This document shows, piece by piece, positions 53,677 to 63,328 of a stretch of DNA of 64,000 bases. Within the stretch, counting starts at the first letter, position 1. Every line of letters begins with the position of its first letter. The stretch is taken from NCBI RefSeq assembly GCF_000622405.1, contig NZ_JASF01000005.1, positions 2,232,001-2,296,000 on the forward strand, given 5' to 3'. Below the pieces are notes generated by a model. It was not told the DNA's origin and searched no databases. It saw nothing but the letters and a program-made list of their open reading frames with translations. This DNA comes from Sulfitobacter donghicola DSW-25 = KCTC 12864 = JCM 14565. Lineage in GTDB: Bacteria; Pseudomonadota; Alphaproteobacteria; Rhodobacterales; Rhodobacteraceae. A program made the translations under genes and the position numbers.

Positions 53677-54372
53677 ATGCAGACAGCATTGATCGCAGCC
53701 GAAATCGGCGGCAGCATTACCGTATGGGGCATGTTCGCCCAAGCGACCTTTACCGTGAAACTGGTGATGATCGCCCTGATCGCAGCCAGTTTCTGGACAT
53801 GGTCCATCATCGTTCAAAAAACGATCCAATACCGCGAAGCGAAACGCGAAGCCGCGCAATTTGACCGCGCCTTTTGGTCGGGCGAACCGCTGGATGGCCT
53901 TTATGAGCAGATCGGGCCAGAGCCGTCAGGCGCTGCTCAAAAGATTTTCGCAGCTGGCATGACCGAATGGCGCCGCTCGCACCGCGAAGACGGCGGGCTG
54001 ATCCCCGGTGCAACTGCGCGGATCGACCGCTCGATGGATGTTGCCATCGCGAAAGAGGCAGAGCGCCTGCAAAAGGGCCTTCCGGTTCTTGCTACGACAG
54101 GTTCAACCGCTCCGTTTGTGGGCCTGTTCGGTACCGTTTTCGGGATTATGAACGCCTTTATTGAAATTGCAGAGCAACAAAACACCAACCTCGCCGTTGT
54201 CGCCCCGGGTATTGCCGAGGCCTTGCTGGCGACAGGCCTCGGCCTGATGGCCGCGATCCCTGCGGTGGTTTTCTATAACAAGCTGAACGCAGATAGTGAT
54301 CGCATCCTCGGGGGCTATGAGGCCTTTGCCGACGAATTCGCCACGATCCTCAGCCGCCAGTTGGATAGCTGA
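53677..54372 (+). CDS. tolQ: Tol-Pal proton channel subunit TolQ
   Basis: A 231-residue inner-membrane protein with three helices of the MotA/TolQ/ExbB type: FTVKLVMIALIAASFWTWSIIV, then the pair GSTAPFVGLFGTVFGIMNAFIEI and AEALLATGLGLMAAIPAVVFY. The FVGLFGTVFGI segment carries the conserved Gly/Thr residues. With TolR it makes a proton-driven stator energising TolA, which ties the outer membrane to the divisome. Confidence 0.95.
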   Translation: MQTALIAAEIGGSITVWGMFAQATFTVKLVMIALIAASFWTWSIIVQKTIQYREAKREAAQFDRAFWSGEPLDGLYEQIGPEPSGAAQKIFAAGMTEWRRSHREDGGLIPGATARIDRSMDVAIAKEAERLQKGLPVLATTGSTAPFVGLFGTVFGIMNAFIEIAEQQNTNLAVVAPGIAEALLATGLGLMAAIPAVVFYNKLNADSDRILGGYEAFADEFATILSRQLDS

Positions 54373-54375
54373 GCC

Positions 54376-54849
54376 ATGGCGGGTGGTGTCATGCAAAAAA
54401 GCGGTGGCGGAAACGGGCGCCGCAGACGGCGCGGTGGTGCGCAACCAATGGCCGAGATCAACATCACGCCCTTCGTGGATGTCATGCTGGTTCTGCTGAT
54501 CATCTTTATGGTTGCAGCCCCTTTGCTGACGGTTGGTGTGCCTGTTGAGCTGCCCAAAACAGCCGCACAAGCCTTGCCCGCCGAACAAGAAGAACCTTTG
54601 ACCGTGACGATCACGGCTGAAGGGGGCGTGCAGATCATGACAACCGAAACGCCCCGTCAGGAGCTGGTTGCGAAACTACGCGCGGTGGCGGATGAACGTG
54701 AAGGCGACCGCGTCTTTTTGCGGGCCGATGGTTCGGTGCCTTATAGCGCTGTGATGGAGATCATGGGCGCGCTGAATGCGGGTGGTTTTTCCAATATCGG
54801 TCTGGTGACGGATATTGGCGGGCCGACGCTGGACGGTTCTGGGAACTAA
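54376..54849 (+). CDS. tolR: Tol-Pal subunit TolR
   Basis: A 157-residue ExbD/TolR protein. A basic Gly-Arg-rich N-terminus precedes the single transmembrane helix INITPFVDVMLVLLIIFMVAAP, in which the Asp of PFVDVML is the proton carrier. The periplasmic domain of about 95 residues follows (DGSVPYSAVMEIMGALNAGGFSNIGLVTD). It is spaced 3 bp from tolQ and 3 bp from tolA. Confidence 0.95.
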   Translation: MAGGVMQKSGGGNGRRRRRGGAQPMAEINITPFVDVMLVLLIIFMVAAPLLTVGVPVELPKTAAQALPAEQEEPLTVTITAEGGVQIMTTETPRQELVAKLRAVADEREGDRVFLRADGSVPYSAVMEIMGALNAGGFSNIGLVTDIGGPTLDGSGN

Positions 54850-54852
54850 GCG

Positions 54853-55950
54853 ATGCTGCCGCTGCGCAAAACAGGACATATCGTATCCGGATTGGGCCAT
54901 GTTGGCGCAATCGGGTGGATTATGTTCGGCGGCTTGTTCACGTCGCGCCCTGATCCTGTTGAGGTTCAGGAGGTTGCGATGATTTCAGGGGCCGAGTTTC
55001 AGGCCTTGGTCGATGCATCCCGCCAGCCTGTAGAGGTTGCCCAAACCCCGACACCCGCAGCGCCAGAGGTTACCGAAGACGCGCCAGAGGTTGATGCCGC
55101 TCCTGATGAGCCAGCGCCAGCGCCTGTGCCCGAAGTTGCAGAACCTGCCGAGGAACCTGTGGAAGAGATTGCACCGGAGGTGTCCGATGCCGCACCCGAA
55201 CTGCCAGAACCCGCCGCTGAAGTAACAGTGGAAGATGCGCCAATAGCTGAAACGCCCGTCGAGCGCGCAACCGAAGTTGTCGCCCCCGATCCATCCCCCC
55301 GCCCAGAGCCTGAAACCATTCAAGAGCCAACACCTCAAGAGGCGGTTGTGCCCGAAGAGACAGGCGAAACCGTTGAGCAGCCCCAAGAAGCGGCCGAAAC
55401 GCCACAAGCCAGCGACCGGATCGTGACCGAGGCCACCGAAGAGCCAGCCGCCGCGCCAAATGCGTCGATGCGCCCCCCCGCGCGCCGCCCATCTGCGCCG
55501 CGCCCTGCAGCTGAGCCAACCCAAACAGCTCAGACCCAACCCCAAGACGACAGCGCCGTAGATGATGCCGCCGTACAAGCCGCGCTTGAGGCGGCGCTGA
55601 GTTCGGCAGCGAATGAAATCCCAACGGGCCCGCCTATGTCATCAGGTGAAAAAGACGCTCTGCGCCTTGCCGTTCAAAACTGTTGGAACGTCGATCCTGG
55701 TGCGCGATGGGCCCAGACAACTGTGACAGTTGCCATGAGTATGACGCAGGATGGCAAAGTCGTCTCGTCCTCTTTGCGGATGATTGCCAGCGAGGGCGGG
55801 GATGCATCGACCGCGAATGCGGCCTTTGGTGCTGCGCGCCGTGCGATATTGTTGTGCCAAAAGGAAGGCTACCCTTTGCCGGCCGAAAAATACGGCCAGT
55901 GGAAAGAGATCGAGATGACCTTTAACCCAGAGCGGATGCGGATCAGATGA
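54853..55950 (+). CDS. tolA: Tol-Pal spanning protein TolA
   Basis: This 365-residue protein has one N-terminal membrane helix (HIVSGLGHVGAIGWIMFGGLF), a long Pro/Ala/Glu-rich arm (residues about 55-235), and a C-terminal domain (LRLAVQNCWNVDPGARWAQTTVTVAMSMTQDG) of the TolA/TonB fold with two cysteines. It connects TolQR to TolB-Pal at the outer membrane. The arm is acidic/proline-rich in place of the long Ala-Lys helix of the E. coli protein. Its stop overlaps a 68-codon frame before tolB. Confidence 0.92.
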   Translation: MLPLRKTGHIVSGLGHVGAIGWIMFGGLFTSRPDPVEVQEVAMISGAEFQALVDASRQPVEVAQTPTPAAPEVTEDAPEVDAAPDEPAPAPVPEVAEPAEEPVEEIAPEVSDAAPELPEPAAEVTVEDAPIAETPVERATEVVAPDPSPRPEPETIQEPTPQEAVVPEETGETVEQPQEAAETPQASDRIVTEATEEPAAAPNASMRPPARRPSAPRPAAEPTQTAQTQPQDDSAVDDAAVQAALEAALSSAANEIPTGPPMSSGEKDALRLAVQNCWNVDPGARWAQTTVTVAMSMTQDGKVVSSSLRMIASEGGDASTANAAFGAARRAILLCQKEGYPLPAEKYGQWKEIEMTFNPERMRIR

Positions 55951-56153
55951 GCGTGCCTCACCATATTTCCCACTGCCGTTTTGGGGCGGGTGATGTTTTG
56001 ATCATCGGCGCCAACCCGTGCCAAACAATGGCACCTGATAAACAGGCCGAACTATATTGTGGGAGAGATCAGTTCAGTCTCCCCGTTAAGAAAAACCATC
56101 AATGGCGGAAAAGCGGACTGCGGTTCAGCCCTGAAAGGATGATTTCCAAATGA
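55947..56153 (+). CDS. Possible 68-residue protein bridging tolA and tolB
   Basis: The frame starts with an ATG overlapping the tolA stop (ATGA) and ends in a TGA overlapping the tolB ATG (ATGA), exactly filling the gap. No family is recognised, there is no signal peptide, and composition is mixed (basic near the end). Either a coupling ORF that carries ribosomes into tolB or a chance frame. Confidence 0.35.
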   Translation: MSVPHHISHCRFGAGDVLIIGANPCQTMAPDKQAELYCGRDQFSLPVKKNHQWRKSGLRFSPERMISK

Positions 56154-57472
56154 AGTATTTGAGTATTTGTTTAGCGCTTCTTTGCGCGTTTGGTCTTTCC
56201 TCCGCTGTTAGTGCCCAACAAGGCCCCCTAAGGATCACCATCGAAGAGGGGATCATTCAGCCGCTGCCCATCGCTATTCCCGATTTTCAGGCCGAAACGG
56301 GCGAAGCGGGGCAATTGGCGGGTGATCTGGCGCGGGTGATCGCAGCTGATCTTCAGGGCACGGGCGTTTTTCGTGAAATCCCCAGCTCGGCCTTTATTGC
56401 ACAATATAGCGACTTTAATGCGCCTGTTTCCTTTCCTGATTGGAAGGCAATCAATGCGCAGGCTTTGGTCACGGGGGCCGTTTCGGTTTCTGGCAATAGC
56501 GTAAACGTAAAGTTCCGCGTGTTTGACGTGGTTTCAGGTTCTAATCTGGGTGAGGGGCTGCAATTTAGCGGCACAACCGAAGGCTGGCGCAGGATGGCGC
56601 ATAAGGTGGCCGATGAAGTCTATTCCCGCATCACAGGTGAGGGGGGCTATTTCGATAGCCGCGTTGTTTATGTTTCCGAGACAGGGCCAAAGAATGATCG
56701 CAAAAAGCGTCTTGCGATTATGGATTATGATGGCGCGAATGTACGCTACCTGACCGATAGCAGCGCGATTGTTCTTGCGCCGCGCTTCTCTCCTACGGGT
56801 GATCGGGTGCTGTATACCAGCTATGAAAGCGGGTTTCCGCGCATCTATGTTTTGAATGTCGGCTCGGTCCAGCGCCGCGTGTTGGAAAGCGCCGAAGGCA
56901 CGATGAGCTTTGCCCCCCGCTTTTCACCCTCTGGTCAAACGGTGGTGTTTTCCCTTAGCCAAGGGGGGAATACAGATATTTACACGATGGATATTGCCTC
57001 GGGCCAATCTGTGCGCCTGACCAATACGCCTTCGATCGAAACTGCCCCCAGCTATAGCCCCGATGGCAGCAAAATTGTATTCGAGAGCGACCGCTCAGGC
57101 TCGCCCCAGCTGTATATTATGGCTGCAACTGGCGGAGAAGCCCGCAGAATTTCCTTTGGTGAGGGGCGTTATGGCACGCCTGTATGGTCGCCTCGTGGAG
57201 ATCTGGTTGCCTTTACCAAACAGCATGGTGGCCGCTTTCACATTGGTGTGATGCGCACAGATGGATCCGAAGAACGCCTCCTGACCGCATCGTTTCTGGA
57301 TGAGGGGCCAACGTGGTCACCCAATGGGCGTGTGATCATGTTCACCCGTGAAACACAGGGCGCTGGCGGTGCATCTTCGATCTATTCGGTGGATATCACA
57401 GGCCGTGTTTTGCGTCAGGTTTCAACCCCTGAGGGTGGATCAGACCCCAGCTGGTCACCGTTGCAGCAGTAA
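56150..57472 (+). CDS. tolB: Tol-Pal periplasmic beta-propeller TolB
   Basis: A 440-residue protein with signal peptide ([20 protein letters not shown]), an N-terminal alpha/beta domain ([32 protein letters not shown]), and a six-bladed propeller shown by repeats such as [37 protein letters not shown] and [18 protein letters not shown]. It binds Pal in the periplasm and is released by TolA. Ribosome site AAAGGA lies upstream of the ATG. Confidence 0.96.
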   Translation: MKYLSICLALLCAFGLSSAVSAQQGPLRITIEEGIIQPLPIAIPDFQAETGEAGQLAGDLARVIAADLQGTGVFREIPSSAFIAQYSDFNAPVSFPDWKAINAQALVTGAVSVSGNSVNVKFRVFDVVSGSNLGEGLQFSGTTEGWRRMAHKVADEVYSRITGEGGYFDSRVVYVSETGPKNDRKKRLAIMDYDGANVRYLTDSSAIVLAPRFSPTGDRVLYTSYESGFPRIYVLNVGSVQRRVLESAEGTMSFAPRFSPSGQTVVFSLSQGGNTDIYTMDIASGQSVRLTNTPSIETAPSYSPDGSKIVFESDRSGSPQLYIMAATGGEARRISFGEGRYGTPVWSPRGDLVAFTKQHGGRFHIGVMRTDGSEERLLTASFLDEGPTWSPNGRVIMFTRETQGAGGASSIYSVDITGRVLRQVSTPEGGSDPSWSPLQQ

Positions 57473-57485
57473 CTCTTTTCAGGCG

Positions 57486-57510
57486 GCGCCACGGTGTGAT
57501 AAAGTGGCGC
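57486..57510. other. Hairpin between tolB and pal
   Basis: GCGCCAC pairs with GTGGCGC (11-base loop). No T-run follows. It may slow or stabilise mRNA so that pal is made more abundantly than the upstream tol genes. Confidence 0.35.
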
Positions 57511-57544
57511 TAACAATAAAAAACCTTATGTGAGGTCGAGACAG

Positions 57545-58069
57545 ATGAAATTCCTACCTATGAGCCTTCTGGTTGCAGCTGTTGCGCTGTCGGCCTGCAC
57601 CAACCCGAACCGTTTTGGCGGCGACGATGAATTGAGCACGCCAACGGCCCCTCTTGGCACGCCGTTGAATGGCATTGTGCCAGGCAGTGCAAATGACCCC
57701 AGCTCAACCGCCTATTTCAACCAAACGGTCGGTGACCGCGTGTTGTTCGAGGTGGACCAAGCCACGCTTACAGCGGCGGGTCGCGCGACATTGGACGGGC
57801 AGGCGGGGTGGCTGACCACCAACACTGATTATCAGGCCGTGATCGAAGGCCACGCAGATGAACAGGGCACACGTGAATACAACCTCGCCCTTGGTGCACG
57901 CCGTGCTAACTCGGCCCGCGAATATCTGCTGTCCAAAGGTGTGCCAGCCTCGCGCTTGCGCGTGGTGAGCTATGGTAAAGAGCGCCCGATCGAGGTTTGT
58001 TCGAATGAGGCCTGCTATGCCAAAAACCGCCGCGCGGTGACCGTGCTGGCTGGTGGGCAAAACAGCTAA
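57545..58069 (+). CDS. pal: Peptidoglycan-associated lipoprotein Pal
   Basis: A 174-residue lipoprotein with lipobox LSAC near residue 17, anchored in the outer membrane. The OmpA-like peptidoglycan-binding domain is clear: VLFEVDQATLTAAGRATLD, the NxxLxxxRA helix (EYNLALGARRANSAREYL), and SYGKERPIE. It ties outer membrane to the wall and binds TolB. The ATG at 57545 is preferred over an upstream GTG because the signal peptide begins MKFLPM. Confidence 0.95.
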   Translation: MKFLPMSLLVAAVALSACTNPNRFGGDDELSTPTAPLGTPLNGIVPGSANDPSSTAYFNQTVGDRVLFEVDQATLTAAGRATLDGQAGWLTTNTDYQAVIEGHADEQGTREYNLALGARRANSAREYLLSKGVPASRLRVVSYGKERPIEVCSNEACYAKNRRAVTVLAGGQNS

Positions 58070-58081
58070 AGGAACCTGAGC

Positions 58082-58897
58082 ATGCGATTTGCATTTATCT
58101 TTGCAGTGGTTTTGGGGGCGGTGCCATTGGGCGCGGCTGCCCAAGACGCGCAAACGCTGGCTGATATCCGTCAGGAGCTTTCGATTCTGAACGTGGAAAT
58201 GAGCAAGCTCAAGCGCGAGCTGTCGACCACAGGCACAGCGGGCGGCGTTCAGCTGGCAACATCTGTTTTGGACCGCGTAAATGCGATGGAAAGCGAATTG
58301 TCGCGTGTGACAGCCAAGACCGAAGAATTGGAATATCGCATCAACCGGATTGTCGATGATGGCACACGCCGCGTTGCCGATTTGGAGTTCCGTTTGGTTG
58401 AGCTTGAAGGCGGCGATATTTCGACTTTGGGTGAAACAACCACATTGGGCGGAACAGATCAGGCGACTGCCCCAGCCCCTGCGCCCACACCAACAAACAC
58501 CACAACACAACTCGCCGTGGGCGAACAGGACGACTTCAAGCGGGCGCAGGAGGCGCTCGCATCCAGTGACTTTCGTACCGCCGCAGACAAGTTTGCGACC
58601 TTCAATCAGACCTACCCAGGCTCTCCGTTAGCCGCAGAAGCGGATTTGCGGCGGGGTGACGCCTTGCAAGGGACTGGCGACACACGAGAGGCGGCGCGTG
58701 CCTATCTTGCCAGCTTTGGCGCGGCACCGACTGGACCAACAGCACCGGAAACTCTGTTCAAACTCGGCGCTTCCTTGGGGGCGTTGGGGCAAAGCAGTGA
58801 GGCCTGCGTGACTTTGGGCGAAGTTCCAGCGCGTTTTGCCAGCAGCGAATTTGCAGCGGCCGCAGTAGCCGAGCAAAGCAAGCTTGGATGCAACTAG
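58082..58897 (+). CDS. cpoB: Tol-associated periplasmic coordinator CpoB (YbgF)
   Basis: A 271-residue protein with signal peptide (FAFIFAVVLGAVPLGAAAQ), an N-terminal coiled coil (LADIRQELSILNVEMSKLKREL...ELEYRINRIVDD), a Pro/Thr linker, and C-terminal TPR repeats (DFKRAQEALASSDFRTAADKFATFNQTYPGSPLAAEA). CpoB links Tol action to septal peptidoglycan synthesis in E. coli. It is the last tol gene and overlaps tilS by 10 bp. Confidence 0.93.
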   Translation: MRFAFIFAVVLGAVPLGAAAQDAQTLADIRQELSILNVEMSKLKRELSTTGTAGGVQLATSVLDRVNAMESELSRVTAKTEELEYRINRIVDDGTRRVADLEFRLVELEGGDISTLGETTTLGGTDQATAPAPAPTPTNTTTQLAVGEQDDFKRAQEALASSDFRTAADKFATFNQTYPGSPLAAEADLRRGDALQGTGDTREAARAYLASFGAAPTGPTAPETLFKLGASLGALGQSSEACVTLGEVPARFASSEFAAAAVAEQSKLGCN

Positions 58898-60156
58898 ACC
58901 AAAGTTGGGTGATGCAGCAGGGCGCTGATGCCATGTTGCTGCATGCTATTGATGTTGCTTTTGGTAGCGAATTGCCAAAACGAGTCGGCATTGCTGTGTC
59001 GGGCGGCGGTGATAGTGTCGCGCTGCTGCATCTTTTTGCCCGTTGGTCCGAACAGACGGGCCACCCCATTGCCGCTGTTACCGTTGATCATGGCCTGCGC
59101 GCAGAAAGCCGTGCCGAGGCCGAAGGGGTTGCGGCGCTTTGTACGCAGCTGGGTGTTTCCCACGATATTTTTACGTGGAGCGGACCAAATAGTGGTGGCA
59201 ATGTTTCGGCAGCGGCGCGTGATGCGCGGTATGATCTGATGGCCAAATGGGCCAAGACCGCCAAGGTCGGCGGGATCGCATTGGGCCACACAATGGATGA
59301 TACGGCCGAAAATATGTTGATCCGGCTGGGGCGCTCTGCGGGTTTGGATGGGTTGGCGCAGATGCAAACCCTGTTTCGACGCAACGGCATCCTATGGTCG
59401 CGCCCTCTGTGGCAGCAGCACCGTTCAACCCTGCGCGATTACCTTAAACGTCAACAAATTGAATGGGTTGATGACCCCACCAACGATGACCCGCACTATA
59501 TGCGCACAAAAGCGCGCCGTCTTTTGCCCAGCCTAAAGGAGCTGGGGATAGATGCAGATAGCTTGCATCACTCGGCCTTTGCGCTTCGTCAATCCCAAGA
59601 GGCCTTGGCCCATTATACTCGGCAGGAGGCCCGCTCGCATGTGACGCAGGAGGGAGGGGACCTGTTGTTATCTGCTGATTTCACGCGGGAGGTTCCAGCA
59701 GATATCGAGCGCCGATTGACCGCCGCCGCGCTGCAATGGGTCGGGTCATTACCCTATCCGCCGCGCAAGGTTTTTGCAGGTTTTTTAGGGCGGGAGCTTG
59801 AGGCGCAAAATCGTTTGAACCTCGCAGGGTGCCTTGTTCAAAGGGGCAAAGGTCATATTCGGATCACGCGGGAATTTAACGCAGTTAAGGATACAGTAAC
59901 CAAAACCAACGAGATTTGGGACACACGGTGGCGGCTTGTCGGGCCGCATGACGACTCGCTTGAGGTCCGTGCCCTTGGTGAAGGGGTTCTTGCGCTGCCT
60001 GACTGGCGCGCAATTGGCGTTCCGCGCCATAGTTTGATGTCGTCCCCAGCGGTTTGGAAGGGAGAAAACCTAGTTGCGGCACCCCTTGCGGGATACAATC
60101 TGGATTGGTCTGCACAGATCGTCGCAGATTTCACCTCATTTTTGCTTTTGCATTGA
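58888..60156 (+). CDS. tilS: tRNA(Ile) lysidine synthase
   Basis: A 422-residue N-type ATP pyrophosphatase that converts C34 of tRNA-Ile(CAU) to lysidine. The PP-loop VGIAVSGGGDSVALLHLF has the SGGxDS motif, and ALGHTMDDTAENMLIRL is the HxxDDxxET-like segment. The start at ATG 58888 overlaps cpoB; the ATG at 58912 is possible. It functionally complements ileS in the window: both are needed for correct isoleucine decoding. Confidence 0.94.
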   Translation: MQLDQSWVMQQGADAMLLHAIDVAFGSELPKRVGIAVSGGGDSVALLHLFARWSEQTGHPIAAVTVDHGLRAESRAEAEGVAALCTQLGVSHDIFTWSGPNSGGNVSAAARDARYDLMAKWAKTAKVGGIALGHTMDDTAENMLIRLGRSAGLDGLAQMQTLFRRNGILWSRPLWQQHRSTLRDYLKRQQIEWVDDPTNDDPHYMRTKARRLLPSLKELGIDADSLHHSAFALRQSQEALAHYTRQEARSHVTQEGGDLLLSADFTREVPADIERRLTAAALQWVGSLPYPPRKVFAGFLGRELEAQNRLNLAGCLVQRGKGHIRITREFNAVKDTVTKTNEIWDTRWRLVGPHDDSLEVRALGEGVLALPDWRAIGVPRHSLMSSPAVWKGENLVAAPLAGYNLDWSAQIVADFTSFLLLH

Positions 60157-60234
60157 ACAAATCGGTTCAGTCTCTATTTTAGAAGAGTGGTTGGAGGAGT
60201 CACCTCTGACCGACAAGTATTCAGGAGAGTTTCC

Positions 60235-62157
60235 TTGGGCAATTTCCGCAATCTTGCGTTCTGGGCTGTGTTGCTTGTTCTCGTCTTTTCGTTGTTCAAT
60301 CTGTTCAACGGCGGCGGCAACAGCGGCTTGCAAAACCGCGAGATCAGCTATTCCGATTTCATCACATCTGTCGAGAACGGCAATGTTAGCAATGTAACCC
60401 TTGACGGTGAGCAGGTGCGCTTTCGTCAGTCTGATGGCAGTGACTATGTCACGATCAAGCCAAGCGACGCCGAGGTGACAAAGCTTCTTACCGATAACAG
60501 CATTCCTTTCCGTGCGGAAAGCCAGCAGGAAAGCGGTCTTCAGACCTTCCTGATTTCGCTGTTGCCCATTCTGTTGCTGATCGGTGTGTGGATTTATTTC
60601 ATGAACCGAATGCAGGGTGGCGGCAAAGGCGGGGCGATGGGTTTTGGCAAATCCAAGGCCAAGATGCTGACCGAAAAACATGGCCGCGTCACGTTTGACG
60701 ATGTTGCAGGCATTGATGAAGCCAAGGAAGAGCTGGAAGAGATCGTTGAGTTTCTGCGCAACCCGCAAAAATTCTCGCGGCTTGGCGGTAAGATCCCGAA
60801 AGGTGCTTTGCTAGAGGGCCCTCCGGGTACCGGTAAAACCTTGCTGGCGCGCGCAATTGCGGGCGAGGCGGGTGTGCCGTTCTTCACCATCTCGGGTTCT
60901 GATTTTGTTGAAATGTTTGTGGGTGTGGGCGCATCCCGTGTGCGCGACATGTTCGAGCAGGCGAAAAAGAACGCGCCATGCATCGTGTTCATCGATGAAA
61001 TCGACGCTGTTGGCCGCTCTCGTGGGGCTGGTTATGGCGGTGGTAACGATGAACGCGAACAGACGCTGAACCAATTGCTGGTTGAGATGGACGGTTTTGA
61101 AGCGAACGAAGGTGTGATCATCATCGCCGCGACAAACCGTAAGGATGTTTTGGACCCTGCCTTGCTGCGCCCAGGTCGTTTTGACCGTCAGGTGACTGTT
61201 GGCAATCCAGACATCAAAGGCCGTGAGAAAATCTTGGGTGTGCACGCGCGCAAAACGCCGCTTGGCCCTGATGTTGATTTGCGCATCATTGCACGCGGCA
61301 CACCGGGGTTCTCTGGTGCTGACCTTGCCAACCTTGTGAACGAGGCGGCGCTGACCGCTGCGCGTGTTGGCCGTCGCTTTGTTGCGATGCTGGATTTCGA
61401 AATGGCCAAAGACAAGATCATGATGGGCGCCGAGCGCCGCTCGATGGTGTTGACCCAAGACCAGAAAGAAAAGACCGCCTATCACGAGGCAGGCCACGCA
61501 ATTGTTGGTATCAAGCTGCCGAAATGTGACCCCGTCTATAAGGCGACAATCATCCCTCGAGGTGGCGCCTTGGGGATGGTGATGAGCCTGCCTGAAATGG
61601 ACAAGCTGCAGATGTTCAAAGACGAAGCCGAAGAGCGGATCGCCATGACAATGGCGGGCAAAGCGGCTGAAATCTGGAAATACGGCGCTGACAGCGTTTC
61701 ATCAGGCCCAGTGGGCGACATCATGCAGGCGAGCTCCTTGGCGCGCGCGATGGTGATGCGTTACGGTATGTCCGACAAGGTTGGTAACATTGACTACCAA
61801 GAAGCCGCCGCTGGTTATCAGGCCAATGGCGGGGCAGGCGGGTTTAGCGTCTCTGCGGCGACCAAAGAGTTGATCGAAAGCGAAGTAAAGCGGATCATCG
61901 ACGAAGGCTATGACCGCGCGTATCAGTTGATCGAAGACAACGCCGAAGAGTTCGAGCGCCTTGCACAAGGTCTGCTGGAATACGAAACCCTAACAGGTGA
62001 AGAGATTCAGCGCGTCATGGATGGTAAGCCCCCTAGCGAGCCTGACGAAGACGACAAGCCCGACAATGGCTCAGCGCCTAGCGTTACGGCGATCCCAAAG
62101 GCGAAGGGCAAAAAGACCCCTCCGTCGGGCGGGATGGAGCCTGAACCAAGCGTCTGA
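60235..62157 (+). CDS. ftsH: Membrane-bound ATP-dependent zinc protease FtsH
   Basis: 640 residues. The start is TTG at 60235 ([12 protein letters not shown]), supported by AGGAGAG five bases upstream; the longer frame from 60187 does not fit the family. Two N-terminal helices flank a short periplasmic domain. The AAA module has GPPGTGKT and [13 protein letters not shown] with the [23 protein letters not shown]. The zinc site is HEAGH. It degrades membrane and regulatory proteins. A strong terminator follows at 62193. Confidence 0.97.
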   Translation: MGNFRNLAFWAVLLVLVFSLFNLFNGGGNSGLQNREISYSDFITSVENGNVSNVTLDGEQVRFRQSDGSDYVTIKPSDAEVTKLLTDNSIPFRAESQQESGLQTFLISLLPILLLIGVWIYFMNRMQGGGKGGAMGFGKSKAKMLTEKHGRVTFDDVAGIDEAKEELEEIVEFLRNPQKFSRLGGKIPKGALLEGPPGTGKTLLARAIAGEAGVPFFTISGSDFVEMFVGVGASRVRDMFEQAKKNAPCIVFIDEIDAVGRSRGAGYGGGNDEREQTLNQLLVEMDGFEANEGVIIIAATNRKDVLDPALLRPGRFDRQVTVGNPDIKGREKILGVHARKTPLGPDVDLRIIARGTPGFSGADLANLVNEAALTAARVGRRFVAMLDFEMAKDKIMMGAERRSMVLTQDQKEKTAYHEAGHAIVGIKLPKCDPVYKATIIPRGGALGMVMSLPEMDKLQMFKDEAEERIAMTMAGKAAEIWKYGADSVSSGPVGDIMQASSLARAMVMRYGMSDKVGNIDYQEAAAGYQANGGAGGFSVSAATKELIESEVKRIIDEGYDRAYQLIEDNAEEFERLAQGLLEYETLTGEEIQRVMDGKPPSEPDEDDKPDNGSAPSVTAIPKAKGKKTPPSGGMEPEPSV

Positions 62158-62192
62158 TCACTGTATGTGAAACAGTTGATAGAAAATATCAT

Positions 62193-62227
62193 AAGGCCCT
62201 GCGGTTGCGGGGCCTTTTCTTTTTGGT
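62193..62227 (+). terminator. Rho-independent terminator after ftsH
   Basis: A 10-bp stem AAGGCCCTGC / GCGGGGCCTT (one G-U pair), loop GGTT, followed by TTTTCTTTTT. It closes the ruv-tol-tilS-ftsH transcription block. Confidence 0.92.
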
Positions 62228-62269
62228 GCTCTCGGGGTTAGGTCAACCGTGAACCTAACGGAGGCCACA

Positions 62270-62854
62270 ATGGTTGAACGACGCGCAACAGATTTCATCG
62301 CAACGATTACATGGATGGGCAGGATGCCTGTGGATCGGGAAAATACCCGCTCTGTCGCGATCCCCTCTGCGATGGCGACATATGCGGGGTTCGAGGATGA
62401 TTTCCATGCTGGCCTGACACGCGCGTCTTGCTCTCGGGTAAAGGGGCAGCATCCCGTTGGCACGGAAATCCGCAACACCCGGCAGCTTTCTATACTGTCC
62501 TCTGAAGAGCTTGCGCAGATCGCTGCGGATATCGGCGTGGATCGTTTGGACCCCTTGTTGCTGGGGGCCTCGATAGTTGTGGAGGGGATCCCTGACTTTA
62601 CCTTTGTGCCACCTGGTTCACGGTTGCTGGCTGAAAATGGCACAAGCATTGCCATTGATGTTGAAAACGGTCCCTGCAACTTTCCTGCTCGCGAGATCGA
62701 AAAAGACGCAGCAGGCCACGGCGCCGCCTTCAAGGCCGCTGCACGGGGCAAGCGTGGGGTGACTGCGTGGGTCGAACGCGAAGGGCTGCTGAGCATTGGC
62801 ACAAAGATGCGTCTGCACATCCCTAACCAACGTGCATGGGCCGCTGAGGCCTAG
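62270..62854 (+). CDS. MOSC-domain-like sulfurase C-terminal protein
   Basis: 194 residues from the ATG at 62270, which has GGAGG in front; a GTG seven codons upstream is less likely. The sequence LSILSSEELAQIAADIGVDRLDPLLLGASIVVEGIPDFTFVPPGSRL and the invariant Cys of NGPCNFPAREI match the MOSC fold, which carries sulfur on that cysteine and occurs in molybdenum cofactor sulfurases and related enzymes. The exact substrate is unknown. It converges with the cytochrome c gene (5-bp gap). Confidence 0.88.
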   Translation: MVERRATDFIATITWMGRMPVDRENTRSVAIPSAMATYAGFEDDFHAGLTRASCSRVKGQHPVGTEIRNTRQLSILSSEELAQIAADIGVDRLDPLLLGASIVVEGIPDFTFVPPGSRLLAENGTSIAIDVENGPCNFPAREIEKDAAGHGAAFKAAARGKRGVTAWVEREGLLSIGTKMRLHIPNQRAWAAEA

Positions 62855-62859
62855 CGCAT

Positions 62860-63258
62860 CTACTCCTGAATGCTCTCAAGGTAGACCGCGATATCCAGCA
62901 ACGCCCGTGGCGTCGGTATGACCACGCCGGACGGGGCTTTCCACTGCACGGTCTTGCCTTGTAGATCCTCTTCAAATTCGGGCATGCCGCCGAATTGGTG
63001 GCGGCCGGAATAGCCGTTGATCTGGGCCATGACATCCACGGCAGGGAAAACGCCATTGTTGTTTTGTTGAAGAGTGGTCAAATCGCTAGGCGGTACTGTG
63101 AACTCACCGGCAAGCGGCCCGTCACCTTTGGCTGTGCTGCCGTGACAAGAGGTGCAGTGTTTTTCGTACAGGTGTTTGCCGCTTGTCTCCGAAACGGGGG
63201 CAGTACAGGCAAATAGGGATAAGGCGGGGATAACGAAGAACACGCTACGCAGAACCAT
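62860..63258 (-). CDS. c-type cytochrome lipoprotein
   Basis: 132 residues from the ATG at 63258. The signal sequence VLRSVFFVIPALSLFAC ends in a lipobox, so it is probably a lipoprotein. One heme site C-T-S-C-H follows in LYEKHCTSCHGSTAKGDGPLAG, the class I cytochrome c pattern, and the axial Met is likely in FGGMPEF. It carries electrons in the periplasm. A perfect FNR-type box lies 57 bp upstream, pointing to low-oxygen expression. Confidence 0.88.
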   Translation of the reverse strand: MVLRSVFFVIPALSLFACTAPVSETSGKHLYEKHCTSCHGSTAKGDGPLAGEFTVPPSDLTTLQQNNNGVFPAVDVMAQINGYSGRHQFGGMPEFEEDLQGKTVQWKAPSGVVIPTPRALLDIAVYLESIQE

Positions 63259-63314
63259 GATGTCATTCCTTGGATAGGTTTCGTTGAATCTGGGGCAAAA
63301 AACCAAGGCGCCTA

Positions 63315-63328
63315 TTGATGCGCATCAA
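63315..63328 (-). promoter_or_regulatory. Perfect FNR/FnrL box upstream of the cytochrome c gene
   Basis: TTGATGCGCATCAA is an exact match to the palindromic consensus TTGAT-N4-ATCAA of FNR-family activators (FnrL in Rhodobacteraceae). It lies 57 bp upstream of the cytochrome c ATG, inside the 302-bp divergent gap to fhs (63259-63560), where no other gene is seen. Confidence 0.72.
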
